A DNA stretch of 58,770 bases from a virus. The first letter of the stretch is position 1; each line of letters begins with the position of its first letter. The translations under genes and the position numbers were made by a program. The stretch is from IMG/VR virus record IMGVR_UViG_3300045996_001447, positions 1 to 58,770 of that record. The stretch is one strand, 5' to 3'. Below, piece after piece: positions 14,701 to 22,350 of the stretch. The notes under the pieces were generated by a model. The model did no database searches. It had not been told where the DNA came from and saw only the letters and a program-made list of their open reading frames with translations.

Positions 14701-16152
14701 GGTCCGGATCAGCGCGCCCTTGCCGTTGCGCCCGGAGCCGACGAACACCGCGAACACCTGGGCGTCCGCGCGGACCTCCCCGAGCATCGCCACCCCGAAC
14801 AGGCGCAGCACGTAGGCGCGGACCTCGGGGTCGGGCAGGATCTCGTCCAGGAACGCGTCGAACCGCGGACAGGTGGCCTCGGGGTCGTAGATCACGTCCG
14901 AGCCGACGGTCAGCAGTAGCTCCGGGTCGTGTTCGCGGAACTCGCGGGTGAACAGGTCCACCGTGCCGTTGCCGGCCACCCAGAGCGTCGGGTGCGAGTC
15001 CAGCTCGTCCCGGCCGACGTGCAGGTCCGAGTGCCCGCCCGCTCGGGCCAGCACCGTGGTGATCTTGTTGTGGCCCAGCAGCATCCGCGCGGTGTCGTCC
15101 AGCTCGCGGGCCTGGTCCCCGTCGGAGCCCTGGGCCGCGGCCCGGTAGGTCTGGGCGACGTCCACCAGGAACCGGGCCACGTCGTCGTACGGCGCCCGGG
15201 AGCTGACCGGCTCCCAGCGCCCGATCCGGTAGCGCAGCCACCGCTCGGTGTCGAGCAGGAACCGCCACCGGGTCCGCGCGGTGTCGGCCCAGGTGGTGGC
15301 CAGCGCGGTGTCGTTGGGGTCCAGCAGCCCGGCCCCGTCGGTGCCCAGTGCGGAGCGCTCGCGGGCCCGGGGCTTGGGCATCCGGTCGGCCGGCTTGGCC
15401 CGGGCCATCTCGGTGATCCGGGAGACCAGCGTGCGCCGGGCCTCGTCGGTGACCGTGCGCCCGATCAGGTCGTCCACGCCGTTGGACCCGCGCACCGGCA
15501 ACCGGGAGAACGTGACCGACTCGGCCCCGTAGCCCTCGCACGCCAGCCCGAGCGCCACCCCGGCGTCGTAGACGTTGCGGTTGGTGCCGGCGTCGGCGTC
15601 GAGCACCACGGTGACGTCGCGTCCGTCCACGATGGCCAGGCCGGCGTCGGCCAGCCCGTCGCGGCTCCAGGCGTCACAGCCGGCGATGGCCAGGACGGTC
15701 ACGTCGTCCTCGGCGTAGTGGGCCACCGCGCGGGACTGGAACGAGCCCTCCACGATGAGCACCGGCCCGTCGCGCCGGGTACCGCGCCGGACCAGCCCGA
15801 GCGCCACGTGACCCTCGGTGGGCCAGACGTACTTGCGGACCTCGGGCTCTCCGCCGGGGGTGGTCGTCTCGATCGGCACGTGCGGCCGGTACTGCCAGCC
15901 GGGCTCGGGCTCCGGGTCCCCGCCGGGCACCGGGACCGGGTCCCAGCGCAGCAGCAGCCCGGGCACCGTGACGTACGGGTGGGCGCGTAGCTCGTCGGGT
16001 AGCTCGGTGTGTTCGTGTACCTCGGTGATGCCCAGCCCGGTCGCGGCGTCCCACGTGAGCCCGCGCCGGGTCAGGATCTCGGTGGCGGCCGCGGTGAACG
16101 TGCTGGTGACGGCCGACTCACGCGGTTCTCTGTCGGCCTCGGGGTGTGTCAT
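11740..16152 (-). CDS. fused TOPRIM primase - SF3 helicase - 3'-5' exonuclease - family A DNA polymerase
   Basis: 1,470 residues, ATG with GAGG upstream. A start 21 bases further up is possible. Domains in order: an N-terminal domain with a TOPRIM core (VLIVEGSFQSRAV near 130, VTVVLDADAGTNRN near 180); a D5-type SF3 helicase (FVGSGRNGKGAL near 472, TLIVTANDRPP near 565); a low-complexity linker (about 740-860); a DEDD exonuclease (VVDLETGD near 868, THNGVAFDLP, YCAGDVDTT); and polymerase A with FAIDLSQIDSRS (motif A), DRVKAITHGLPYGMG (motif B) and QVHDEAVFEV (motif C). All signature residues are present, so one chain could prime, unwind, copy and proofread. The linker DNA holds the TGTTGCCGATAT repeat cluster. 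Primase-polymerase fusions are known in phages. The full four-activity chain is unusual. Confidence 0.92.
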   Translation of the reverse strand: MTHPEADREPRESAVTSTFTAAATEILTRRGLTWDAATGLGITEVHEHTELPDELRAHPYVTVPGLLLRWDPVPVPGGDPEPEPGWQYRPHVPIETTTPGGEPEVRKYVWPTEGHVALGLVRRGTRRDGPVLIVEGSFQSRAVAHYAEDDVTVLAIAGCDAWSRDGLADAGLAIVDGRDVTVVLDADAGTNRNVYDAGVALGLACEGYGAESVTFSRLPVRGSNGVDDLIGRTVTDEARRTLVSRITEMARAKPADRMPKPRARERSALGTDGAGLLDPNDTALATTWADTARTRWRFLLDTERWLRYRIGRWEPVSSRAPYDDVARFLVDVAQTYRAAAQGSDGDQARELDDTARMLLGHNKITTVLARAGGHSDLHVGRDELDSHPTLWVAGNGTVDLFTREFREHDPELLLTVGSDVIYDPEATCPRFDAFLDEILPDPEVRAYVLRLFGVAMLGEVRADAQVFAVFVGSGRNGKGALIRTMERLFGEMAVTIDPRALQEAKFEAHTQEIAKLNGRRLATAQEPEAGKGWNTGRIKSWTGGDRLTGRLMRENDVTFDPSHTLIVTANDRPPVARSDSAFWMRYREIPFTVSVEGHEDPTLERHIAAHELSGVLNRCLTGLADYLTRGLAEPDAVLAATHEAQAESDHLAVFAETHLVVTHDEDDRLLASEVHETCRKWWAQNVTTERMPADRGRNNFTSQLQRVLGIDPRLENPRKIRDGSSIRLTWTGLRWLNGGSPDGVADIAPLPSPISATPPEHPVPTVPGTSEVLPISTSDVADIEPISATQSIIETPVQSDSVADVADVADIDRGTPLTENTHTQIRHADDTPRTEVCVSGPWEEDAPYRQHGNTEALPEAVRGPVVVDLETGDAASGYTTADPRGFVRIAGLRESGSTVVHTGPDAVTDAVAQSQRVITHNGVAFDLPVLSRVDPRVDVLALARAGRLHDTMITESVLHPVLNEGGRPGEIDRAMKWFKLDAVAERRQIPGKIDEIDRLAKVHGGYDAIPTEDPEYRAYCAGDVDTTAAVARAQLAEIVTLPAERRAYLLREHRVHAIAAEMGMTGFAVDQHLLQRRFWSGYGRKNDLTRRLVREYGIPTTKADGKPADSPAATKGGREAILRALLQLGVDPADIPRTKGGRASFSGDGIRAMAETYAEHPNGESITALCDVVADVGGVRTVYGTALAHTHDDGRVHPQVATFQASGRWSVRKPGLTVFGKRGGKVIERAVFTATDPEHALFAIDLSQIDSRSIAVHSQDPAYLALFEPGLDAHEIVARMVWGDRAYDAEPKTLRDRVKAITHGLPYGMGLDKLVATTGVPEAEAQRVINTMNERFPRLQQWKDETRAIGESTGWLDNGFGRLMRVDQNRAYTQAVALIGQGCARDAMAECLLRLPDDVARMLRAQVHDEAVFEVPRADAPELVRVITEAFNWELALPGKDRTVRIEAEAGRLAQRWSGCYGAEHDRAEV
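13593..13924. repeat. TGTTGCCGATAT repeat cluster inside the polymerase fusion gene; candidate replication origin
   Basis: Exact 12-base copies, in either orientation, at 13601-13612, 13721-13732, 13786-13797, 13827-13838, 13882-13893 and 13913-13924. One copy has a single change (13805-13816), and partial copies lie at 13593-13600, 13732-13740 and 13741-13749, the last two forming a perfect 9-base triple with 13723-13731. Each is one arm plus the centre of the palindrome TGTTGCCGATATCGGCAACA. The copies are read as VADI, ISAT, LPIS and YRQH, so the DNA rather than the peptide is conserved. Lambda also keeps its origin iterons within its O gene. Confidence 0.85.
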
Positions 16153-16192
16153 ACTGACCTCGCATGGCGTCATTGCTCGGTGTCGTGTACGG

Positions 16193-16232
16193 AAGCGCCC
16201 GACCCCTTCCCGAGAGGGACCGTCGGGCGCTT
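16193..16232 (-). terminator. hairpin between HTH gene and polymerase fusion
   Basis: AAGCGCCCGAC (16193-16203) pairs perfectly with GTCGGGCGCTT (16222-16232). It lies in the 160-base gap between the divergent-junction HTH gene and the polymerase gene, both leftward. It may partly separate their transcripts, acting as an attenuator. Confidence 0.6.
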
Positions 16233-16314
16233 TCGTGTTTCCGGCTCTCCGTGGCGGAACGAGGGGGAGCGTCGCCCGGTACGGAGTGCGGACCAGGTTA
16301 GACCACGTGGCCCC

Positions 16315-16557
16315 CTACCCGGAGTTATCGGAGCGGGTGTTCCCCTGCTCCACCTGCTGAGCGGGTCGTACCAGCTCGTTTAGCTCGGTGCGGTTGTAGA
16401 GCGGCTTACGGAGCCCGGCCGCGTGGTACTTGCGGATCTTCCCCTGGCGTACCAGCCGGTCGAACGTCGCCACGGCCATGTTCAGATGCGCGGCCGCCGC
16501 CTCCCGGCCTAGCCACTCTCCCGATGAGTCGTTCACTGTCTGCGGCATGTCGGCCAC
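16315..16557 (-). CDS. helix-turn-helix regulator at the divergent junction
   Basis: 80 residues. GEWLGREAAAAHLNMAVATFDRLVRQGKIRKYH is an excisionase/MerR-type winged HTH, followed by LYNRTELNELV and a short polar tail. It is the first gene of the leftward early block and faces the first rightward gene across about 100 bases, the usual place of a phage switch or early regulator. On its own strand TACTGT lies 7 bases before the ATG, hinting at a leaderless start. An in-frame ATG at 16548 is an alternative. Which promoters it controls cannot be told. Confidence 0.72.
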   Translation of the reverse strand: MADMPQTVNDSSGEWLGREAAAAHLNMAVATFDRLVRQGKIRKYHAAGLRKPLYNRTELNELVRPAQQVEQGNTRSDNSG

Positions 16558-16583
16558 AGTAGCACTGGGGTCGGCTCGGGTGG

Positions 16584-16612
16584 TACTGCACTCGTCTGGA
16601 GTGTGCTAGAAT
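16584..16612 (+). promoter_or_regulatory. promoter of the rightward helicase-methyltransferase operon
   Basis: TACTGC (16584-16589) and TAGAAT (16607-16612) with a 17-base spacer. The -10 is close to consensus, the -35 is weak. A 50-base leader follows to the first gene. It is distinct from the leaderless cassettes further right. Confidence 0.5.
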
Positions 16613-16670
16613 CGTCATCACCTCGGCCGCTGGGCCGAGAGACCGCACGGACACGAGAGTGAGACGAGCC

Positions 16671-16901
16671 ATGCGTGAGTTGCACCAGGTGCACCGCCCT
16701 GGATGGGAGCACGAGACCCGGACCGGCCGGACCTACATGGTGTGGGCGCCGCGAGCCGACCGGCCCCACTGGACCGCGTCCTGGCAGAACGCCGAGAGCA
16801 CCGATGGCGACTTCCGCCGCGGGGACAGCCTGGACGGAGTCTTGTCGATCTTCCCGCCCGCCATGCGCCCGCTGTTCCGTCATATGGCAGGGACGTCGTG
16901 A
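16671..16901 (+). CDS. hypothetical protein, first gene of helicase operon
   Basis: 76 residues. Tryptophan and proline-rich (HRPGWEHETRTGRTYMVWAPRADRPHWTASWQNAE), then FRRGDSLDGVLSIFPPAMRPLFRHMAG. A GTG in frame at 16659 is an alternative start. Ends in a GTGA overlap with the next gene. No family recognised. Confidence 0.62.
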   Translation: MRELHQVHRPGWEHETRTGRTYMVWAPRADRPHWTASWQNAESTDGDFRRGDSLDGVLSIFPPAMRPLFRHMAGTS

Positions 16902-17215
16902 GCACGCGGATCATCGCGTGCACTCAGTCGGACGTTCTCGGGGACGGTTGCCCCGGGTGTGGCGGTTGGCTGCACCGGGTCCAGCGGGATGGGTTCGTGG
17001 GTCCCGGTGGGATGCGGTTCTGCGACGAGGAGTGCATCGCCGACGACTACGAGCACCGCCGTCGGGAGCACATGCGCGCTCACTACGGAACGCGAGACCT
17101 GCTCTGCAACTGCGCCGAGTTCTGCGCTCCGGCCGGCCTGCCGACCGTGGAGATGGTCCGGGAGTACGAGGACTATCTGGCGACCCTCGTCGACGGACGG
17201 GAGCCGACGCCGTGA
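16898..17215 (+). CDS. Cys-rich zinc-finger-like protein
   Basis: 105 residues, GTG overlapping the previous stop. CPGCGGWLHRVQ and FCDEECIADDYEHRRREHM form a treble-clef-like zinc site, and DLLCNCAEFCAPAG adds a second Cys group. The C-terminus is acidic and helical. Overlaps the helicase start by GTGA, so the two are probably made together. Function unknown. It may tether the helicase to a nucleic acid or protein partner (inference). Confidence 0.68.
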   Translation: MSTRIIACTQSDVLGDGCPGCGGWLHRVQRDGFVGPGGMRFCDEECIADDYEHRRREHMRAHYGTRDLLCNCAEFCAPAGLPTVEMVREYEDYLATLVDGREPTP

Positions 17216-19608
17216 GCCCGATCGACATGGAGGCGCTGGCCGAGACGATCGCCGAGGACGCGCGCACCGAACCCGACCGCGACGCCCCGCGGCCGACGCT
17301 GCGCCCGTACCAGGTGCGTCTCCTGGATGCGATCTTCACCGGCTGGGACGCCGGGCTGTCCCGGGTGGCCATCTCGATGGCGACCGGCGGGGGTAAGTCG
17401 GTGGTGTTCGCCGAGGTGGCGCGCCGGCACCTGGCCGCGCATCCGGACGCCGGGCCGGTGGTGCTGCTGACGCACCGCCGCGAGCTGGTGGAGCAGGCCG
17501 CCGGACACTTTCGTCGGGCTGCGCCCGACTTGCGCGTGTTGGAGGTGATCGGCTCCCCGGGCCCCTACGGCTCGGCCAAGCGGACGTCCACGGTGCGCCG
17601 TTGGCGTCGGGCGGACATCCTGGCCACCAGCGTGCAGACCCTGGCCTCGGTGAACACCCGCGACGTGTTCCCCGACCCCAGCCTGGTGATCGTGGACGAG
17701 TCGCACCACGCGATGGCCCAGTCCTGGACGACCGTGCTCACCGCGCTGGGCGCGTTCTCCGGTAACACCCGCGCGCTCGGGGTGACCGCCACCCCGTTCC
17801 GCGAGGACCACCGCAGCTTCTCCGATGTCTGGCAGGCGATCGTGGCCTCGGTGGACATCTCGTGGCTGATCGCCCACGGGCTCGACGCCGAGGGCAACGA
17901 GGTGCCGGTGGCGCCCGGTCACGGTTACCTCGTGCCGCCGGATCTGCGCCACCTCACGATCGATGGGCTGAACCTGGCCGATGTCCCGACGTCGCGCCGC
18001 TCGGGCGCGGTGGACTACCGGGAGACCGAGCTGGCCGATGCGATGGAGGAGGCCGGCGCGTTCGACATCGTGGCCCAGGCCGTGGTCTCCGAGTTGCCCG
18101 GGCGCAAGGGCGCGGTGTTCGCCCCGACCGTGGCGTCCTCCCAGGCGCTGGCCGGCCGGCTGACCGCGCTGGGCCAGCGCGCCGAGCACCTGGACGGCGA
18201 GACCCCCAAGCCCGAGCGCAAGGCGATGCTGGACCGGTTCCGGGCCGGGACGACGCGCTGGCTCTGCAACGTCGGGATCATCTCCGAGGGGTTCGACGTG
18301 CCGGACATGGACGCGGTCGTGCTGGCCCGCCCCACCCGGTCGCGGATCTTCTTTCGACAGTCGGTGGGCCGAGCGCTACGCCCGAGCCCGGGCAAGACGG
18401 GCGCGATCGTGCTGGACGTGGTCGGGGCCAGCGACGGGCACACGCTGGCCGGCGTGGAGTCGTTGACCGATGCCGACGTCCTGGACTCGGTGGCCGGCGA
18501 GGGGCTCACCGAGCTGCTGTCCCGCTCCGAGCGGGCCCGGGCCGGGCGGGCCGACCGGATCGCCGCGCACATCCGTGACGCGCGCGACGTGCAGACCCGC
18601 GCCGAGCACACGGTGGAGCAGATCAGCGTCACCGCCGAGGGGATGCGCGAGGCCCTGCCGGGGCTGGCCACGTTCCCCGAGCGAGCCCGCGCCGCGCTGC
18701 ACCCGGTGCTCGACCACACCACCGCGGTCACCGACCAGGAGAGCCCGGCGGTGCTGGAGCACTCGGGCGCGATGACCCTGGACGAGCTGGGCCGTATCGA
18801 GCGGGTCTGTGCCGACGAGGTGGCCGCGGCCCACAAGCGCCTGGCCGAGCTGGACACGCTCAAGGATCTGATGCGCCAGGCGCTGGCCGAGCTGCGCGAG
18901 GACCCCGAGGGGGAGGTGGCCCGAGCACTGGTGACCGGTCGGGTGGCCACGGTGCGCGGGCAACTGTTCGGCGAGGCCGAGGAATGGATCCGCCCGGCCG
19001 CGCCCGGGCACGCCGGAGCGCTGCAGGTGCGGGGCGGCGGTCGGAACGCCCGTCCGACCCATCCCGCCCGGGTGGGGTGGCTGCTGCGCTCCCCGGCCGG
19101 GCACCTGTTCGCGCCGATCCAGATCCCGGACCCGGCCGACCCGCGGCACGCCACGGCCTACGGCACGACCGAGGTCTACGCGGGCGAGCGTCGCCCGGAC
19201 GGGCTCGTGGTGGCCGCGGCACTGCCGGGCGGTCGGTGGTTCCCGGTGACCTGGTCCTCGGTGGACCAGAACGTCACCGAGATCGGGCGCACGCTGTCCG
19301 ACGAGTCGGACGCCTACCGGCTGGTGGTGGAGTACGCGATGGAGAACACCGCCGCCCCGAACCTGCTCAACCCCGGCTCGGCGTGGCGCCGCAAGCCGTC
19401 CCCGACCGGCAACGGCGCCCGGGCGATGGCTCGTCGCGTTGCTCCGAACGCGGAGATCCCGGACGACGCGACCGCCGGGTACGTCTCGGACGTGATCAGC
19501 ATGGGCAAGTTCGGCCACGTCGTGGACCGCCTCGCCTCGTGGGTGGCCACACAGACGGCCACCATGTCCACCAGCAGCTCCCCCGCACAGAACGGAACCT
19601 CGGCATGA
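17212..19608 (+). CDS. superfamily 2 DNA/RNA helicase
   Basis: 798 residues from a GTG in the coupled position. LRPYQVRLLDAIF (Q-motif-like), SMATGGGKSVVF (motif I), VVLLTHRRELVEQA (Ia), LVIVDESHHAM (II), LGVTATPFRED (III) and FRQSVGRALRPSPGK (VI) make an intact SF2 helicase over the first 420 residues. The next 380 residues are helical, then beta-rich, and not recognised. No nuclease motif seen. ATP-driven unwinding or remodelling during replication or recombination is likely. The stop overlaps the methyltransferase start, so the pair is co-translated. That also recalls helicase-methylase pairs of defence or restriction type, though no restriction nuclease is adjacent. Confidence 0.9.
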   Translation: MSPIDMEALAETIAEDARTEPDRDAPRPTLRPYQVRLLDAIFTGWDAGLSRVAISMATGGGKSVVFAEVARRHLAAHPDAGPVVLLTHRRELVEQAAGHFRRAAPDLRVLEVIGSPGPYGSAKRTSTVRRWRRADILATSVQTLASVNTRDVFPDPSLVIVDESHHAMAQSWTTVLTALGAFSGNTRALGVTATPFREDHRSFSDVWQAIVASVDISWLIAHGLDAEGNEVPVAPGHGYLVPPDLRHLTIDGLNLADVPTSRRSGAVDYRETELADAMEEAGAFDIVAQAVVSELPGRKGAVFAPTVASSQALAGRLTALGQRAEHLDGETPKPERKAMLDRFRAGTTRWLCNVGIISEGFDVPDMDAVVLARPTRSRIFFRQSVGRALRPSPGKTGAIVLDVVGASDGHTLAGVESLTDADVLDSVAGEGLTELLSRSERARAGRADRIAAHIRDARDVQTRAEHTVEQISVTAEGMREALPGLATFPERARAALHPVLDHTTAVTDQESPAVLEHSGAMTLDELGRIERVCADEVAAAHKRLAELDTLKDLMRQALAELREDPEGEVARALVTGRVATVRGQLFGEAEEWIRPAAPGHAGALQVRGGGRNARPTHPARVGWLLRSPAGHLFAPIQIPDPADPRHATAYGTTEVYAGERRPDGLVVAAALPGGRWFPVTWSSVDQNVTEIGRTLSDESDAYRLVVEYAMENTAAPNLLNPGSAWRRKPSPTGNGARAMARRVAPNAEIPDDATAGYVSDVISMGKFGHVVDRLASWVATQTATMSTSSSPAQNGTSA

Positions 19609-21110
19609 CCGACACCGAGCACGAGAACACCGACGGCACCCCGGAGCCGACGGTCACGTTGCACTACGGGGACTGCCTGGAGGTGCTGCGGACCCTGCCC
19701 GACGACTCCGTCCACTGTGTCATCACGGACCCGCCGTACGGGCTGGCCGAGCACAAGCCCGCCACGATCGTCACCGCGCTGACCGCGTGGGCGAACGGGG
19801 ACCGCGACCACGTCCCCACCGGGCGCGGGTTCATGGGCCGGGACTGGGACGCGTTCGTCCCGCCGCCCGCCGTGTGGGACGAGTGCCTACGGGTGCTCAA
19901 GCCCGGTGGGCACCTGGCCGTGTTCGCCGGGTCGCGCACGGTGGACCTGATGGGGCTGTCGATCCGGTTGGCTGGGTTCGAGATGCGGGACGGGATCGCG
20001 GCGTGGCTGTACGGGTCCGGGTTCCCCAAGTCGCTCGAAGTCGGCAAGGCGATCGAGCGGAGCAAAGTCACAGGAGACGCGTCGCTGATCGTGCGCGACA
20101 TCACCGCTCCCGCCACCGACGCCGCCCGCACCTGGGACGGGTGGGGGACCGCGCTCAAGCCGGCGCACGAGCCGATCCTGATCGCGCGTAAGCCGCTCGG
20201 CGGGACGGTCGCGGCGACCGTGCTCGCACACGGCACCGGCGCGATCAACGTCGACGCGTGCCGGGTTGGTATGTCCGAGCCTGCCCAGGGCGGCCGGTGG
20301 CCGACGAACGTTGTGCTGGCGCATCACCCCGGGTGCGGCCCGGACGAGGCGCCGGGGCCGTGTGTGCCCGGGTGTCAGGTGGCGGAACTGGACCGGCAGA
20401 GCGGGCAACAGCGCGACGGGCTCGCGGTCAAGCGGAACGGTGCATCGACGGGCGGTCTCTATGAGGGCGGTTTCGGGAGGGTCGCGAGCGTTGACCAGGG
20501 CTACGGCGGCCAAGGCGGCGCCTCTCGCTACTTCCCGACGTTCCGCTACCAGGCCAAGGCCCCCAAGCGGGAGCGCCCGACGATCGACGGGAAGGGCTGG
20601 CCCACGGTCAAGCCGCTGGGGCTGATGGAGTGGCTGGTGCGACTGCTCTGCCCGCCGGGCGGCACGGTGCTGGAGCCGTTCACCGGGTCCGGGGCGACGT
20701 TGGAGGCCGCCCGCAACGTCGGGGTGAGCGCCATCGCCGCCGAGCGTGACCGGTTCGCCTACCGGCTGGCTCACGTGCGGCTCGGGTGGGACGACCCGGG
20801 CGACGCGGAGCCGGTCGCCGATCCCGATCCGGTGGTGGTCGAGGTGCCGTCCCCGACGCCGATCTCCGAGGCCGCGTGTGACGTGCACGGCCCGCACCCC
20901 GGGACGGTGGACTGCCTGGACTGCCTGGCCCAGGTGAACACGACGGTGGACCTGGTGGTGGGCACCGCGACTCGGTTCCCGGAGGTGCCGGGGGTGGCCG
21001 AGGCGGCCGAGCGGGCGGAAGCGGCCACGACGGTGGCCGAGGCCCAGGCGGCCCGTGACGACCTCAAGGCGGCCCTGGTCGCGGCTCGGACGAGCCGGGA
21101 GGCGTCGTGA
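19605..21110 (+). CDS. DNA methyltransferase (N6-adenine or N4-cytosine, beta class)
   Basis: 501 residues, ATG overlapping the helicase stop. Near the N-terminus it has LHYGDCLEVLRTLPDDSVHC and the catalytic DPPYG (motif IV). Later come GGTVLEPFTGSGATLEAAR (motif I, AdoMet binding) and IAAERD. Order IV then I defines the beta class. A target-recognition-like region and SRYFPTFRYQAKA lie between, typical of phage methylases. The last 100 residues include CDVHGPH and DCLDCLAQ, a possible zinc site, and an Ala/Glu-rich helix. It probably modifies phage DNA against host restriction. The element GACACCGAGCAC lies within its first codons (MTDTEH). Confidence 0.9.
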   Translation: MTDTEHENTDGTPEPTVTLHYGDCLEVLRTLPDDSVHCVITDPPYGLAEHKPATIVTALTAWANGDRDHVPTGRGFMGRDWDAFVPPPAVWDECLRVLKPGGHLAVFAGSRTVDLMGLSIRLAGFEMRDGIAAWLYGSGFPKSLEVGKAIERSKVTGDASLIVRDITAPATDAARTWDGWGTALKPAHEPILIARKPLGGTVAATVLAHGTGAINVDACRVGMSEPAQGGRWPTNVVLAHHPGCGPDEAPGPCVPGCQVAELDRQSGQQRDGLAVKRNGASTGGLYEGGFGRVASVDQGYGGQGGASRYFPTFRYQAKAPKRERPTIDGKGWPTVKPLGLMEWLVRLLCPPGGTVLEPFTGSGATLEAARNVGVSAIAAERDRFAYRLAHVRLGWDDPGDAEPVADPDPVVVEVPSPTPISEAACDVHGPHPGTVDCLDCLAQVNTTVDLVVGTATRFPEVPGVAEAAERAEAATTVAEAQAARDDLKAALVAARTSREAS

Positions 21111-21319
21111 CACTCTACACCGAACGCCGGGCACGCAAGGCGCACCGCTGCACCCGGTGCCGGACCTGGATCCAGCCGGGCGAGACCTACGTCCGGGCCG
21201 CGCTCCCGCCGCGTTCGGACCCGTTCAATTCGGACCACTGGTGGACCGACGTGGCGCACGGCCGCTACCCGGCGGACTGTCCGGTGGACGCCTGGGGCCA
21301 GCCGCGGGAGGCGTCGTGA
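21107..21319 (+). CDS. small zinc-finger-like protein
   Basis: 70 residues, GTG overlapping the methyltransferase stop. RKAHRCTRCRTWIQPGETYVRAALPP is a two-Cys knuckle followed by a beta hairpin, and HGRYPADCPVDAW adds a third Cys. Similar short proteins are frequent in actinophages with no known role. Confidence 0.68.
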   Translation: MTLYTERRARKAHRCTRCRTWIQPGETYVRAALPPRSDPFNSDHWWTDVAHGRYPADCPVDAWGQPREAS

Positions 21320-21594
21320 CTCGCGTAACCGTGGCCTGGGCGTTGATCGTGCTCGGGGTGTTCGGATTCTTCACCTACGCGGTGTTCTGGACACCCGATG
21401 ACCGGCAGTCCGGCCAGCCGGTGCCCGGGGACCCGCGGGCCAGCCAGGGCGCCCGGCTGACGTCCTACTGCCTGACCGACGGCTCGGGGATGCGGGTCTA
21501 CGAGCGCCCGTTCCCGTCCGGCGGCACCCAGCCGCTGTTCAGCGTGGTGTGGACCGGCGGGCTCCAGCCGGGCAACCCGGCACGCTGTCCCTGA
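21316..21594 (+). CDS. single-pass membrane or secreted small protein
   Basis: 92 residues, GTG overlapping the previous stop. Residues 5-25 (TVAWALIVLGVFGFFTYAVFW) form a membrane helix or uncleaved signal. The rest is polar with two Cys (TSYCLTDG, PARCP) that could pair outside the cell. Function unknown. Last gene of the helicase-methylase group. Confidence 0.65.
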   Translation: MTRVTVAWALIVLGVFGFFTYAVFWTPDDRQSGQPVPGDPRASQGARLTSYCLTDGSGMRVYERPFPSGGTQPLFSVVWTGGLQPGNPARCP

Positions 21595-21708
21595 CTGTCG
21601 TTAGGGATGACAAGCAAGGTTGACAGTCTCTGCTAAGCTACCTGGGCAACGCGACACCGAGACGAGACACGGGCAACAGCACGCGTCACGAGACAGGAGA
21701 ATTCGATC
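21595..21708 (+). promoter_or_regulatory. leader region with possible promoter before the HNH gene
   Basis: 114 bases. TTGACA is at 21620-21625, but no good -10 lies at 17 or 18 bases. TAAGCT at 21634 is too close. CGACACCGAG at 21651-21660 is a partial copy of the start-associated element, and ACAGGAGAATTCGATC supplies a ribosome site for the ATG at 21709. Confidence 0.4.
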
Positions 21709-22302
21709 ATGGCCCTCGGCACCGACCAGGAGACCTGGGCCGACGCGCCCGGGTACGCCGGTCGGTACAGCGTGAGTACCGAGGCCCGGGTGTGGTCGCA
21801 CCTGTCCGGCGATTACCGCGCACTGGTGATCGGCACCCATGGCTACTGGCAGGTCACGCTCACCGGAGCGGACGGTCGCAAGCGCACGCACACGGTTCAC
21901 GAACTGGTGGCCGGTGCGTTCCTCGGCCAGCGCCCGGATGGCCACGAGGTACGCCACCGTGACGGTGACGGGCTGAACTGTTGCCGGGTCAACCTGGAGT
22001 ACGGCACGAGCGCGGACAACACCGCCGACGCCGTCCGGCACGGCACCTACGTGGCGCCGACTCAGGATCACCAACGGGCCAAGGTCCGGTGCCCCGGCGG
22101 GCACTTGCTGGCCGAACCGAACATCCGGGCATCGTTCCGGACGGCGGGCAAGCGCGCGTGCCTCGCGTGCAACCGCGCTACCGCCACCGTGAGCAACGCC
22201 AAGGCCAAGGGCATCGTCCTGGTCAAGGCGCTGGTCTCGGACGAGCACTACCGCAAGATCATGCCGATGACCCTGGACCCGTCCTGGGTTGGCTGGCGCT
22301 GA
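21709..22302 (+). CDS. HNH endonuclease with NUMOD4 motif
   Basis: 197 residues. The N-terminus (ADAPGYAGRYSVSTEARVWS) is a NUMOD4-type DNA-binding motif. The HNH_3 core follows as VHELVAGAFLGQRPDGHEVRHRDGD then NCCRVNLEYGT. The C-terminal part has a zinc knuckle VRCPGGHLL with RACLACNR and a basic helix. This is the plan of free-standing homing nucleases. AGGAGA lies 11 bases before the ATG. It sits between the methylase group and the ssDNA-binding/nuclease group and is not coupled to either, as expected for a mobile gene. Confidence 0.88.
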   Translation: MALGTDQETWADAPGYAGRYSVSTEARVWSHLSGDYRALVIGTHGYWQVTLTGADGRKRTHTVHELVAGAFLGQRPDGHEVRHRDGDGLNCCRVNLEYGTSADNTADAVRHGTYVAPTQDHQRAKVRCPGGHLLAEPNIRASFRTAGKRACLACNRATATVSNAKAKGIVLVKALVSDEHYRKIMPMTLDPSWVGWR

Positions 22303-22350
22303 CACGAGACACACGACACGAGCGACGCGCTACGGTCACGACATTAGGAG

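Noticed and set aside
12302-15541. Long open frame of 1,079 codons on the minus strand overlapping the polymerase fusion
   Set aside because: Same strand, shifted by one. Arg/Pro/Gly-rich with no domains, as expected from GC-rich third positions. The fusion frame has all motifs.
21620-21648. Consensus-like promoter with TTGACA
   Set aside because: No -10 at 16-19 bases. TAAGCT is only 8 bases away. Kept only as an uncertain leader region.
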